A stretch of 64,000 nt of DNA from Beaufortia kweichowensis (taxonomy: Eukaryota > Chordata > Actinopteri > Cypriniformes > Gastromyzontidae): assembly GCA_019155185.1 (NCBI GenBank), contig CM032813.1, forward strand, positions 8,777,501 through 8,841,500. The letters are read 5' to 3'. Positions 12,656-25,190 of the stretch are shown here, piece after piece. The stretch's first letter is position 1, and each line of letters opens with the position of its first letter. Both the position numbers and the translations under genes were made by a program. The notes beneath the pieces were generated by a model. The model did no database searches. It saw only the letters and a program-made list of their open reading frames with translations, and was not told the origin of the DNA.

Positions 12656-14584
12656 GTGAATTATAATATAATATTTGTTGATATGTCTGAACAGTTACTT
12701 AACTGGCAGAAGTTTCCAGTTTTTAATTGCTGCTACAGCAGTTGTGTATAAAATGTGTATAAAAACAATTGCCCACTTTAATTTTATTTCTATCGTGTTT
12801 TTGGTAAAAGTGAATCGGCAAACAAAACCATTTATACTCATTTGCTACTGCTAAAGCTAAAGGTCACTTTCTTCAGTCACAGTGTATCTGCAATAAGTCC
12901 AGGATGGTATGTCACTGAACTCAGATCAGATCTTTCTCTTTTTATTTGTTCATTAACCCAATGCCAGTCTGAGAATAATCAAACAATGTTCTTTAGATAA
13001 ACGGTTTGGCAAGTGTTTCAGTTTCAAGTGCTTTAAACACATCGAAAGGCCTAAAATTGCAAGAGTAATAGTACACATTCACAGATGGATCCCAGAAATG
13101 CTGTTTACCGTTTTAACGCTGTTAAACTACAACACATACATTGTGGTTAAGTCAAGAAAAGGTTGCAGGTCGTGCTGCTAATTCAGAACAGCTCTGGCCT
13201 TGTCCGGTTGTAATTTTCACCCTGGTTAGAGACATTTTATAATTTCAATCTGTTGATTTAAACCTTTACACTGTGTTTTTTTTATTTATTTCATGTCAGT
13301 TCTAATTGAGTTTTTGTTAGTTGTGGTTGCAACAGGTTGTTGGTCACTTTGGTGTCTTGTGTTGTTTCCAGGTTTAAAATGATTTTTTACGTAGTACACA
13401 TCAGATATGTTCTGCTTGAGCAGAAAGAGCAGACAGACAGCTTGATTCGGAAAGCTTCATGTCATAAATCATGAGCACTTGATCTATCTCGGGCTTATTT
13501 TTATTAGTGGCTTGACGGTGCATTTAATGTAGAGGATTACATGTACTGCCATTCCTTTGTTGGCCTCCACACATCCGTACGCCATTCACGCTTCTGTATT
13601 CCACCCACTCGGACCTTAATGCAATTGTGTTTGTTTTCTTTCTCATTTAAAAAAGTGTTTTATCGGCCTCGAATTAAGCAACAGACACGTAGCAATTAAA
13701 AATAAATACGTCTCGTGGTCGCCCTCGCAAACCGGTTCCTCCCACCTGCGCTGTGCTTTTATTGCACACTTTGTCAAACTAACGTTCGGCCTGGATTATC
13801 ACTCCAGTCATTCAGATTCAGAGCTCAAATGAGTCGAAGTCTTTTGGGAATCAGCATTATTGGTCTGTATGAGCTGAAGTGAGAAAGAGCTATTGAAAGA
13901 GGATTGTAAACATTCTTGCTTTTCATCGAGATGTTAACATTTGTTTTGTAAGAGCGCAATCTTCAGCAATGTGTGTTTTTATTTTAGCACTGTCTCTTGG
14001 ATAACAATGTTTTTCATGGGGTCTTATAATGAACAGACTCTGTTTGTGTGTTGCTGGTGAGAAAAGAAGACCTCTTTTGGAATAAGCAAAAATGTTTTCT
14101 TATGATGTAATCTCACACTGCTTCGGAGATTTATGCCATGAAAACAGCTGCAATGACAGTGGGAAAAAATCTCCCAAAGCATTAAATATTTAATAAACAC
14201 GCTTCAGCGTGCATTTCACTGGAGAATTCAGCCTTCTTTTGTAATGAGCTGCTGTTGTCATTCAACACATTTCAGTTGCGTACATATGCATGTGTATGTA
14301 AATATAAATGTTTCAAGTGATCACAGTGATATTGTCAGTGTTTGGATTTCACAGCGGTGTTGCAAGCCGGTTTAAAAATGACTTGTCTCTTTTGGGGAAA
14401 TCATTATTTGCATTGCAGGCTTCTAACAAAAAGGTTCAGTTTTGTCATCAAATTACTTTAAAGGTAATTATATTTTATATTTATTATAGTGGGCAATTTA
14501 TTATCTTGAATTTTTTTAGGATGTTTTATGAGTAAATAATGCAGTATTACTACAGTTATTAAAATAACATTATTTTGAAGACAG
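12656..14584. other. Intron without recognised features
   Basis: AT-rich to about 13380, then base-balanced sequence (13380-14280) with no repeat, exon or RNA gene that can be supported. Confidence 0.3.
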
Positions 14585-14800
14585 TGAAAGGGATAGTTTA
14601 CCGAAAAAATTGTTGTCATCATTTATATACCCTCATGCTGTATATGACTCTTTCTTCTGTGGAACACAAATGAAGATATTTTGAGAAAAGTGATTTTGTG
14701 TTGTTTGATTCTTAAAAATATCTTCTGCAGAAGAAAGAAAGTCATACAGGTTTGGAATGACATGAGGGTGAATAAATGATGAAAGAATATTAATTTTAAG
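14585..14800. mobile_element. Palindromic MITE-like element, 3' truncated copy
   Basis: AAAGGGATAGTTTACC at the left and the paired segments TCTTTCTTCTGTGGAACACA and TCTGCAGAAGAAAGAAAGTC match the element at 9971. The right terminus (GAACTATCCCTTT) is missing or diverged after the AATAAATGATGAAAGAAT segment. Confidence 0.8.
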
Positions 14801-16170
14801 GTACAGCACTTGCACAGACATGATCAATGACATATTATCAGTAAAACATACTTTATTCAAGCAGAATGCTCGGCTGAGTTTTTCCTCCGTGTTTAAAACT
14901 GGACGAGAACAAATCGAAGCTCATAAATGTCAATATTATGTGTCATCAAATGTTGGATGGCTGTTTATATGCTGTGCACAGAAAGCTGATGTAATGTGCT
15001 GTGTTTGGACGGGATAACAAAGTGCTTTGTTTGCATTTGCTTGTTAGTTAATCCTATCGATTGGAGCGATCCCAGGATTTGCAATTTCATGAATATACAT
15101 GTAATGGTTTTCTGATGTATTTGTTTTGTGTGCATTGGGAGAGATTTGTAACGCCAGCACGGCTATTACGGTTTGGCTGGACACGAGAGGTTTAAATGTG
15201 ATGGGTTTAAAATTGATGTTTGTTTGAATGAAGACGTTCAGAAAGATTAGGAGGAATTCCAGCGAGTGCATGTGTGCTCTATAAAGTGGGAGGAGTTTAG
15301 GATGTATATGTGCTAATAATGCTCTCATGCTGCTGTCAGACATTCGCTGACGAATAGCTCACGTGCTATTGGCTGACAGAGATGGATGTGACGTTCCCCG
15401 TGTCCGGCTCCCGGCTGACCATGCAGAAGGTCGTAGGAACGTGCGTTGTAAGAGAGGTGATCTCTCAAAGCTGTAAACAGTGAATTTACACACACGCACT
15501 TACACGGTTTTGCTGTGTTATCTATGATGTCATGCCATGATGTCATGCACTTGTTCTCTCTCTCTCACACTTAAGATGCAGACGGTGTGGGCTGCCTCGG
15601 CATATGCTTGTGTCAGCTTTTAACAGCGGCCATGTTACCTGACCTCTACCGCTTCTGAACAAACAAAACAAACAAACAAAACTAAGCAGTTACTGCTTAA
15701 AGCGAAGAGAGCTGACAGGGTGAGACGGCTTTTATTAAAAACTCTCTCATGGCTTCTGTGAATAGAGGTATTCATGCTATTATGTTCGCCATGAAATTTA
15801 ATTAAAACTCCATGGGCGGGTTTCCAGGACCGATTAAGCATTTCTAGATTTAATACTATTTCTGAGAAGTCACCCCTGACAGTGTAATGTAGTGCACTGA
15901 TAAGAGTCATCTGGGGACCTGTATAACTGAACTGAGGTCAGGTTTGGTACTTTGGGACAGTGGGAGACATTGGACAACGTGACTAGGAGTGAATGTGAAT
16001 ATACAAGTTTACACAAAAAGTTTAATAATATTTTTGATTTCGTTTAGAAGGTTTTATTATTTTAAATAAATTGCATGAAGAACATTATTGCTGTATTCTT
16101 CACCCAAAACATTTTTTTTGTACTTTAGATATAATGAATGAAATATAATGAATTAGTATAGACTGTTTAA
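14801..16170. other. Intron; base-balanced block, no element recognised
   Basis: The 15020-15930 stretch is unique-looking, with a CpG-bearing segment (GACGTTCCCCGTGTCCGGCT) and the near repeat GATGTCATGCCATGATGTCATGC at 15527-15549 in two overlapping halves. No gene is supported. Confidence 0.3.
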
Positions 16171-16435
16171 TACCACAATTCCGAACTTTTCCTCTTCGTC
16201 ATCTCTGTTAGAAACAAAATTGCAGGTTAATTTGCATATTTATTCTTATGTGGGATGAAGTCAAAATGATTTTTGACATTTACAGTGATGATTTTTGGCA
16301 TTTACAAAGCCCAACAGCTCAAATGATAAATCATAATTGTAAGCTTACCAATGCAAATGAGATAATGGTAAGATAATGAAGTAAGATTTTTTTTATAAAA
16401 CTTTCTTAGAAAGTCACAGATTGCATATTTAAATA
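16171..16435 (+). repeat. Dispersed family B, copy 2
   Basis: CATCTCTGTTAGAAACAAAA, TTGCAGGTTAATTTGCAT and TAAATCATAATTGTAAGCTT align with copy 1 in the same order. The segment between them is longer. Confidence 0.65.
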
Positions 16436-16559
16436 TTATTCTTGTTGATTTCCTTACATTAAAGTGACTTAAATTAATATTCAGGTTAACTGAATCCAAA
16501 ACAAATATGTGATGCATGCGAGTTTGCATTTACAGTACTTCTCCTTTGAAATATTATAA

Positions 16560-17720
16560 AGTCTTTTTGTTCTTCCTTCCATATTTTCCTGCCCTGCTCT
16601 GCCCTTCCATGTCGTGACCCACCGGTGGAGATCCACCAGAATAAGTTATTAAAGAACACTGTGTTTGTCTAAATGAGGCTCAGATATCAATAAAAGCCCA
16701 AATCACCTTGTTTTCTGTTGGTGTTTGGTCTAGCTGTTTCTCTCTGTGTGGGCTTGTCTTCTGAGGCCTTTGCCGCCGTTTGCTGCCAAATCTGGGATGT
16801 TGCAGATCGTGTGTAAACAAGAGACCAGAGCAAGAATGCAATTAAGAGGCTTTGCAACAGTTGGCATGGAAAAGGCATTAGTGTGCGTTTGCATTTCAAA
16901 GCCATTTCCATTTGGAATAATATTAGCTGTGTGAAACGCTCCCGGGGCACGGCATACGTCGCACAGATCTAGGCACGACTTGGTAGTGACAAAGATGTGA
17001 TGTGGCTTCCCTCGGGGATTCCAAAGTCATCTTTCTCAGCGAGATGAAAGAGAGAATTAAAATAGATGCGTCGGTCCATGTTTCTCAGTGCCAGGTATCC
17101 GTTGCCGGTATTTGCTTTGCCTCCATCTCACAGCTTGCCATAAGCAAATATATCTAACGACCGAGATTTATCGATAAAGAATCTCCTAGCTGTCGTAACG
17201 GCGTGCTTGTGCAGGTAATGTAGAGTATCGACCGTAGAACCGCTACTGTTTTTATATGACAGAGATGTCCCGAGGAGATCTACCCCTGAAGAGACACGTT
17301 CTGCATGGTTTCCTCTGCACACACGTTCTCCAGGAGGCTGATGGTTTTCTCGGCCCTCGGATGCAAACACAAGCCCTCTGAGAGGCCTGGATGTCTGAGA
17401 CTCGGGGAGGGGTAAAGGACACACACTGGTAATGATGACGGGCAGCACACGGGAGATCATTTTTGGAGGGTTTATTGGAATGAGACGTGGTGAGATGTGT
17501 CTTATTTTCCTCCTCCAGCTTTCACTGACACCTAATATCGTGCATCACTACATGAATATTTCATGTTTCACTGATAGCAAATGCTGTCGTTCACAGACAA
17601 GGGCACGTGCAGCCTGTGGTCATTCCCGTCTTACTTGAATTGGAGCAAATTTCATCAACGGTTAATAGCGCGGCTGACTCGGAAGATCAGAAAGTACATA
17701 ATGGCTCCGTTTTTTGTTGC
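16560..17720. other. Candidate conserved non-coding block
   Basis: More than 1 kb of base-balanced, CpG-containing, non-repetitive sequence (GGGGCACGGCATACGTCGCA; CGACCGAGATTTATCGATAA). Open frames of up to 110 codons are unrecognised and not called. Confidence 0.3.
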
Positions 17721-18450
17721 TAAGATTGAAAGAGCCGATTAGTTTTTTGGGTCAGGTGTGTTATTTTAATTTTTGGTTTTTTTTGATAGATGTACTAGGA
17801 AAATAAGAGTTTTAGTATTTGTGTGTTTATAACAATTTAAATTGCATTCATGAGATTTTTGGAGCAATACTCTTAGGTTAGGAAAAGGTGCATTCCCATG
17901 CTAAAATGCATTTGTTTTGAACAAACATCTCTGTACTGCATGATAAATCATAAATTTTTTTGTCAGTTTTTTTACTGAAACAGGACGTTTTGGGACATTT
18001 TGAATGGCTCTTCCAGTAGCATTTAGTTTACCTCACAGCCTAAATTCTGATAAGAAGGTAAAGTGCAGAATGATGTCATAAAAAACATTAATACTATTGG
18101 AGGAAGTGAGAGATTTTTGTGTACGTTTTGAAAGCTTTTATTTTCTAAATGTGAAGACTTCAGACTGACATAATCATACTAAAAGCCAAAAAATAGACTT
18201 GATTTCATGGGGACTTAAATATTGTGAACTTTCAGGTATGCACTTGCATGGCTTTGAAGGTAATGACATGGGCTAAAAGCCACAAAGCAATTTTTAAAAA
18301 CAAAATTTAGTTTGTGAAAGGTTTTTACATGATGACCAATGCATGCAGTTAGAAGTCTAGATGTGCAGAAATCCACACGCTCTGCTCAGTGTCCACCGAC
18401 TGTGACGGACAGGATTATGGATAAATTGCTTGTCCAGCGGGACGTGTCTG
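17721..18450. other. Intron, AT-rich, nothing recognised
   Basis: AT-rich sequence up to the TIR element at 18451 with no supported feature. Confidence 0.4.
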
Positions 18451-18682
18451 TTAAAGGTGAAGTGTAATTTTTTCATTGTTAAAATACTTTCTCCTGTCCT
18501 GATTTAATGCACAGAGGCGACTATAATAAATCAATTGTTAGATTGAAAGAAAAGTGTGTACACACAGTCTCTGTCAGTCTGTTCACAACATTGCTTTATT
18601 TCTTTGAGTGGTTTAGCTTGTCAAACAATCATTATTTTCGCAGTTCTGTTTTGACTCAGAAATTACACACTTCACCTTTACA
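18451..18682. mobile_element. Short TIR element with TTAAAGGTGAAGTGT ends
   Basis: The left end TTAAAGGTGAAGTGTAATTT and the right end AAATTACACACTTCACCTTTA form an inverted repeat of about 20 bp around 190 bp of non-coding interior. This is a non-autonomous DNA element; the class is unassigned. Confidence 0.75.
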
Positions 18683-19351
18683 GTCGAAGCTTTGAGTCAT
18701 TGCCTAGCAGCATGATATAGATTTAAAGAGATGATTTGACTTTAACCAGAAGCGTAAGCTGCCTTTGAACAAGTTACAAGTTACTTTTGTATTTAATAAA
18801 ACACCAGAGAAGATTGGTCTTGCGGTTGACTTTTGATCTATAGAATAGATGGTGCATCAAAAAAAGTATTTTTATGGCTGTTGCAGATGTCCACAATACT
18901 TTTATTTTACTTTTGGTTCCATCAGGTCCAGTCAGAGCTTGATATATGTGTTCAGATAACTTTACAATGTACGGTTTATATAACAGTGGATGCATGTGTG
19001 TGTTCACATCTGTGAAGGTGTAAAGTTATACTCCAGCTGTACACTACTCCACGTCATTACTGCTGTTTGTGTTTGGCAGATGTGTGAGGACACACTGACT
19101 TTCTAGTTCACACTGACTAGTGAAGACTGAATGGCCTCAGGCAGTGCCTGTAAGCACAGGGAGACAGATGCCGAATATCCTTTCCCAAACACACCAGCCC
19201 TTAAGAATGCTGGCTTTTTATTTACACTGATCAGTTGAGATTTAATGTGGTATGTTTTGTGATCATAGATCTACCTCACAAGAACTTTTTTAGATTGGTC
19301 TGCTGAAAGTGTTTTGTTGGTTAGTCCACTGAAATGTCCAGAAAGAGGTTT

Positions 19352-19470
19352 AAAAGTCTGAGGCCACTTGTGAAAATGCTTATATTATTTTTTTTTATAA
19401 TTGAATGCTGTTTTTTTTAAAAAAAGCATCTTGTGCGCCTCAATGGAAGCAATGAAAGCACATTTGATGA
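19352..19470. mobile_element. Possible Tc1/mariner-like terminal fragment
   Basis: AAAAGTCTGAGGCCACTTGT resembles the ends of fish Tc1-like elements. The opposite end was not found and T-rich sequence follows (to about 19610), so only one end is supported. Confidence 0.4.
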
Positions 19471-19699
19471 AAATCAAGAAAAGTTGCAGTAGTCAATATT
19501 TTTTTTTTAGATTTTTTATTTAGGTGTTAAAATGGTGCTAAATCCTTTTTTTTTAATCACATCATGTTTTTTTCTTTTTTTCTTTTTTTAGAATTACATT
19601 TGTTTTACATGTATTTAAAGTGACACTCCATTACTTTTTTGAAAACCAGTTATTGAACAAGTACTTAAAAATGTAAAAAAATCATAATTGTCTCCTTTC

Positions 19700-19785
19700 A
19701 AGTATTTTTTTGTAAAGTAACCTGCAATTTTATGTTTCAGAGATGCTGATAGAGAGGCAAACGTTATGGATTGCAGTTTTAAATA
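19700..19785 (-). repeat. Dispersed family B, copy 3 (fragment)
   Basis: AAGTAACCTGCAATTTTATG, TTTCAGAGATGCTGATAGAG and AGGCAAACGTTATGGATTGC form the reverse complement of the core of copies 1 and 2. Confidence 0.7.
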
Positions 19786-20684
19786 ACAGTACTGCAGATC
19801 TGGAATTATTAGTTATCGTTTCAGTTGTCTTCACATTCATCAATATTAATGCACTTCCTCATTCAGTCTATTGAATGGAATATTACAGAAAGAAGTTACA
19901 TGTGAGTCTTTAGTTTGACAGACTGCACAGACTCATACAGATCACTCCTGTTGCTCACGGTAAGACGTCTAGAAAGAAAACAGAAGGCTTTCAAATCAAT
20001 AACAGCCCGAGCCTGGACCATATTCACAATGACTACATGTTACAGCCAAGTGTTGATATATGAGATCTATTGACAGCTCTCGACAGATGCACTGAGGTGG
20101 GCTTTGTTATGAGCCCACCCGAACAATGTGCTCGCCATTAGCTCGGTCTGCACTGAAAGCGTCTTTAATTAATTATTGGAACGAGCTCAGTCTCTTTATT
20201 TCAGTGTCCTTTATTGCCCTTTGCTTTAGAGTTATTTGTCTCTGGATGACCCTAGATTTCACAGTACATTGCCTGTGCTTTGTTTCTCAGAGAGGGACTT
20301 CTGTTTTGCTGACTGAGAGGGAAATGTGATCTGTTAAATAAGTCATTCCCAAACGCTCGCTGAGTTCTCGCCACCAGCAAGAGCGTCGAAAGTGCTGAAG
20401 AGGCACGCGAGTCGGGCTAAATGGAGAAAAGTCTCTTTCTCTTTCTATGTAACCTGAAAGATCTTAACCTGATTATGAAGAACAGCGTTTCAGAGACTCC
20501 AGTCAATAATCAGATACTGTGAAGTTTCCAGAATAGACTTTGAAAATCATTTGCTGGCGTCACACAACAGATAAAAGCTAATAATGGAAGACAATCATTA
20601 TTTTTGATCATCCAGACATGCAGATGAGCGTCACATGACTGAAACTTTCATTATGGTGATGGATCTGTGTGATCTGTAGAAAAC
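19786..20684. other. Intron, base-balanced, nothing recognised
   Basis: Unique-looking sequence between family B copy 3 and the Tc1-like element, without exon or element structure. Confidence 0.3.
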
Positions 20685-21070
20685 GGTACAGTCAAATGTT
20701 TGGAAATGTTGTGACTAAAAGCATCCAACATAATGTAACACTTCTTATCATCTTTAAAAGTAGTCACACTTTGACTAGCTTCATCCAGCTTCTTGAGGTC
20801 TGGGAAGCTTTTTAAATGGCACTAAAGGAATTTTCATTACAAAAACTAATAAACTAATACATTTTAAAATTGTAAGAATTAAAAAAAATTATAATAATTA
20901 ATTAAGTAATTAATTTGACTTTTATAATGAAATAAATGTTGGCACAATTATATTTTTGTTTACAAAAGTAATGTCAAACATTGAAATATATGCCTTCAGA
21001 TTAAAAGATTTTTCAGGATCATGAGAAACATTTTTGTTAATTGTGTCTAAACATTTGACTGGTACAGTAT
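20685..21070. mobile_element. Tc1-like deletion derivative
   Basis: The left end GGTACAGTCAAATGTTTGGA and the right end TCTAAACATTTGACTGGTAC are terminal inverted repeats of the fish Tc1 type. The interior keeps AAAGTAGTCACACTTTGACT and a CTTCATCCAGCTTCTTGAGG segment known from such elements. The transposase is not intact; an AT-rich segment replaces most of it. Confidence 0.75.
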
Positions 21071-22244
21071 ATAAACAGTATATTATAAGCAAACAAAGAC
21101 GTCTAAAACCTAGTGAGCTTTCTACCTAGACAACATTTAATGCATATAAACACTGTTCCAGTAATTGTTGCATAATAATTTTGCATCACTATATTTTTTA
21201 TTCTTCAATGTAAAGATCCCAAAATCTGTCTTCATAAGGTTCCTTTTTGGTTAGGATGCTGTCTTCATAGGCAGCTGTCTATACAGACAGCGAGTCATCT
21301 CACTAGGCTTCAGAACAGAGTGAATTACACACGGTACATCAATCTTTTTGTCGGTTTTCTATTTGTTTATGAAGATTGCAAATGTATTAGCTCTTCATTT
21401 TATTTATTTACACAGATGCACATAGAAAAGTCCTAAAACCTGGACCAAAGCGGTTCCAGACCATATTATAGTCCAGATCAGTATAATAGGAAGATTACTG
21501 GCATTGAGTGGCTGCTCTGTACAGTGTGATCTGTCTGCTCTTGGCCGGGGTTTGAAAGCTTTTCTGTACGCCGTGTTCCAGGTTAGATTGATACGGTGCT
21601 TCTCTGTGCTCTTGTGTTTTTGTCCAAGCATTGTAGCAGCAGTCAGTAAGCGTGATGCATGATGGGAAATTATATTACTCCTTGGCTGGAGTTCACTTTC
21701 AAATTCTTCTTTTTACTCAACAGGTTGTTCATTTATTTGCCAACTTTCTTCTTACCGTTCTTTCTTTCAAAGTAGGGCAACAGTAAAAATGTATCTTTGT
21801 CCATTGCATACTAATAAGGAAAATTAATAAATAGTTATGAGAGTGATGCAATGGATATATCAGGATAAATCATCTAACATTTCTAGAAAGGCCGAGCACT
21901 CATGAAAGTGAATCCGTTACTGGTTTTCCCCACACTCTTCTTTAATTTAACTGAAAGAGAACATTCCCTAATCACGTACAGCACTTTTACAATGCCATTT
22001 TTAATAATTTTTCGAAAATCGAGTTTTCTTGCATGCACTTTTGATTTTTATTTTGACAGTATCTGCTGTTAAAAGGTCTTTAGCTGGAATTTGAGAAGCC
22101 ACAAAACTTGTTATGCTGTGAAAATAAATAGACAATATGCAATGGAGATCATATTAAAATGTGTGGTTGATGTCAAAAGCAATAAATCTTGGCTAGATGC
22201 CCAATAGTAGGCCAGAACGTATGATCAGTGAAGTTGTTTAGTTG
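21071..22244. other. Intron; short hairpin near 21270, otherwise nothing recognised
   Basis: AGCTGTCTATACAGACAGC at 21272-21290 is a near-perfect palindrome. The remainder is AT-rich to mixed sequence without a supported feature. Confidence 0.35.
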
Positions 22245-22369
22245 TTAGGTGTTGTTAGATGAAGATATTGTTGCATCAAATATATGAATATACAAAAAAT
22301 CTGGGCAAATTTTCAGCCATCCAGAAAGAAGTTGTCTATATCTGGTAACTTTCACCATTAAAGTTTTAC

Positions 22370-22470
22370 CATTTAGTGCCACATCAGCATCGCATTCGCG
22401 TTCCAGTTCTTCCCCACAGTCTGATAGCTGGACCGACTCGCCAAACAAAAGCAGCTGATCGCTGGCGTTC
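22370..22470 (-). other. Exon-like segment, antisense to camta1 (unproven)
   Basis: On the minus strand a GTGTTTGTGCTGTCAG acceptor-like site is followed by 101 bp open in one frame (NASDQLLLFGESVQLS, then DCGEELERECDADVALNG) and by the donor-like ATG|GTAAAA. Composition is more balanced than its surroundings. The peptide is not recognised and no partner exon was found, so a chance open frame is quite possible. Confidence 0.2.
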
Positions 22471-22499
22471 CTGACAGCACAAACACACACCTTCATTAA

Positions 22500-24363
22500 C
22501 GCCCGTCACGCTCCTCTAATCATGAGAAAGTTGAATCTGTGTATTCATTGGACAGAATGAAGAAAGACACACAAAACGCTGAAATTGTTCAGGTTTGCAA
22601 ACAAAATGTCAGGAGTCGAGATTAAATTAATCCAGCTGTACCGAAGGGAGAAATGTGAGGGATTGTGGGAGTTTCAGATGTTGACATATAAGCGTTCAGA
22701 TTTGTCATATAAGCCCCGGTGAGAAAGCAATTAATTAAGTTGTGAAGCCATGACGTTTATAAAATATAGGGATGGGAATTGTAAGGATTTTAATTATTCA
22801 AGTTCCTTAAAGATTTAGTTAAAGATTCTTTTAGTTATGTGACCGAAGAAATAATAAAATAACATTAAAAATAAATGTTCTATAGTTCTTGAAAGAACTG
22901 TTTTGTTTAATCTGTTTTTATTCATTCTAAAGAGATGGCAAGCAAAAAGTTGCTTTTATACAAACTTTTTTAATTACAGGAAATATTGAATCACACGTTT
23001 GAAACCTTTGTATAGGCTATTTTTATTTACTATAGAATTCAAAGATTTCAAGTGTGTGTGACTCATTATTTCCTATGATGTAAATTATAGTAAATCGAAA
23101 ATTGTCTTTTTCAGCTACATTAAGAGGAGCGGTGGGCAAAATCTGAGTGCTGTATATCAGAAACTCATCATGACAGCGCATTTATGCTCATATTGCATAT
23201 TTTACAGTGCATCCATCATCTGTCCAGACCTGCTCGAATCTCCAGCCATTGATTTTATTTGATGTTTGCGAGTTTGACCAGTGGAGGGTATCTCTGAGAG
23301 AAACACACTCACACCTGCAGTAGATGGACAGCTCCTGCGGTGTGTGTGTGTGTGATACGGTCAGGGGCAGATGGGGCAGTAGGGTTTGATAGGACTCAAA
23401 TGGTTGGAGACTGAACTAAGAGAAAGCCGCAGGGTTTCTGTACGTGAGAAGCTTCCTCAACTCGGAGGTAAAAGGAACGAAAGTTCACATTGTCCATCAA
23501 CTTTTCCCATTTATCACATTCAGGGAAGTGGGAAACTGTTAGTGGGGTTAATTAGCCGCAGTGTCGAGCTATTATTGTGCTCTGTAGAGTATAAAGCGGA
23601 GAGCTGCGTTTAAAGCCGCCGATCGCATATTTGTGCTCGGTAAACAAAATGTGCAAAATACTCAGCATGCAGACTCTGATCCGAGAGCATGTTTGATTTA
23701 ATAATGAGATGCAAGACAATACAAAAAATAGAAAGAGTATCTCCCTTGGGTCCCGCAACCCCTGAGGGATCCACAGCAGCGAGGCAGGGGGTCTGTTTGA
23801 TCTTGAACTAATTTTTGTGAAAAATGAAAAAATGTGTGTTGAACAAAAATACAATATTAAGCTGAAGTTGAGGAAATACAAGTTCAGCATTTAAGTTCAG
23901 CTTTTTCCTACAGTGTGTTTAAATGTAACTGATTATGATTAATATAAATGACAAGCATCGTGTAAGAGTAAATTCATTTTTATTACAAATCTGGATCTTG
24001 AATTTTGTTTATCTTGGATGTTAATAGCATCCCAATCCTCATTCCTGAAGATAGAAGTTGGTACTTAAAGTGCAGAACAAGCAGGCTATCACCAGTGATG
24101 TTAAACACTAATCTCAGCACCTCTGATGATGTTCATTTTGAAATATCTGTCGGACTGGGACTCCCGCTAGTTTCAAGCACACATTAAGTGTCTATTTAAT
24201 TTCAATTTAAGCTGTACAGGATATAATTATACCATACTGTGACCCAGTATACTCTAAATGACTACAGACTACAATAATGTAACTTGGTTTGCAGGCACTG
24301 AAAGATCTCAGTTTTTGAAGAAAGTAAAACAACTCGTGCATTTTATTGCATACACAGCAGCTC
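22500..24363. other. Intron, mixed; no element recognised
   Basis: Base-balanced at 22500-22740 and 23120-23640, AT-rich between and after. Open frames of up to 112 codons are unrecognised. Confidence 0.3.
23340..23354. repeat. (TG)7 microsatellite
   Basis: A short perfect GT/TG run in non-repetitive intron sequence. Confidence 0.8.
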
Positions 24364-24597
24364 TTAAAGGGATCTTTCGTCATTTACTTTTAACATTTAT
24401 CCTCATTTCTTTCTAAAATTTGTATGACTTTCTTTCTTCTGCAGAACACAAAAGAAGATATTTTAAAGACTCCCAATTAACTTCTACACAAAACTGAGAT
24501 AAAATATCTTAAAATATCTTCTTTATGTTCCACAGAAGAAAGAGTCATATACAGTTTTGAGGGTGAGTAAATGATGACAGAATTTTTATTTTAGGTG
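24364..24597. mobile_element. Palindromic MITE-like element, internally shortened copy
   Basis: It begins TTAAAGGGA, then TTTCTTTCTTCTGCAGAACA and the mirrored TGTTCCACAGAAGAAAGA, and ends GGGTGAGTAAATGATGACAG. Same family as 9971 and 14585; the right terminal repeat is incomplete. Confidence 0.8.
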
Positions 24598-24894
24598 ATC
24601 AATTCAAGCCACATTGAAGATGAATAAAATATCAAACCTCAAATCTCTCCTTTTTTAACTAAAGTGCAATTATTTTTATGCACATGATCCCAAGGTCAAT
24701 TTTACTTTTTTAACCTTTTTACACACTGGTATGCAGTGTATGATGGTGGCTGTGTTAGTCCTGAATGTACACCTGGTTCAACAGCGAGTCCTTGCCTGCA
24801 TCAACCTGGAGGCGACGCTGATCTGGCATCAGCAGACTTTGGAAACACATCTCCGATCACAGCCAGTGGAGGAAATTCAATATTTCTTTGTGTC

Positions 24895-25190
24895 TCAGTC
24901 GTGCACAAGCACCAGCCTCAATCCCTGGCGAAGACGAGCGCCACGGCGTTTCTGGAGTAGATCCCGAGTGAGCCGAGCGGAGGACGCGTCTCTCCTCCTT
25001 CCTGTCTCCGTCGGATCATGTATTCCGGATGGGGCCCGCGTGTCGCGGAGGAAGCGTGAAACGTTCCATCATTTCTTCCCCAGCGGGCCCTGGCTGGCAC
25101 AGTCCTGGAAGCCTCTGCCTGGGATATGACCTTCACTCCCTCTCATAGTAACAAAAGGTGGGCCGCGTGTTTTTGGACGGAGCGCTTTTC
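24895..25190. promoter_or_regulatory. CpG-rich intronic block
   Basis: Many CpG dinucleotides (GGCGAAGACGAGCGCCACGG; GGCCCGCGTGTCGCGGAGGA) are packed into about 300 bp, against a CpG-poor intron background. An open frame of 132 codons covers part of it but has no family resemblance. It could be a small CpG island or a conserved element. Confidence 0.35.

Noticed and set aside
24731..25129. 132-codon open frame over the CpG-rich block
   Set aside because: Composition explains the lack of stops. The peptide (Arg/Ser/Pro-rich) has no recognisable domain and no splice context.
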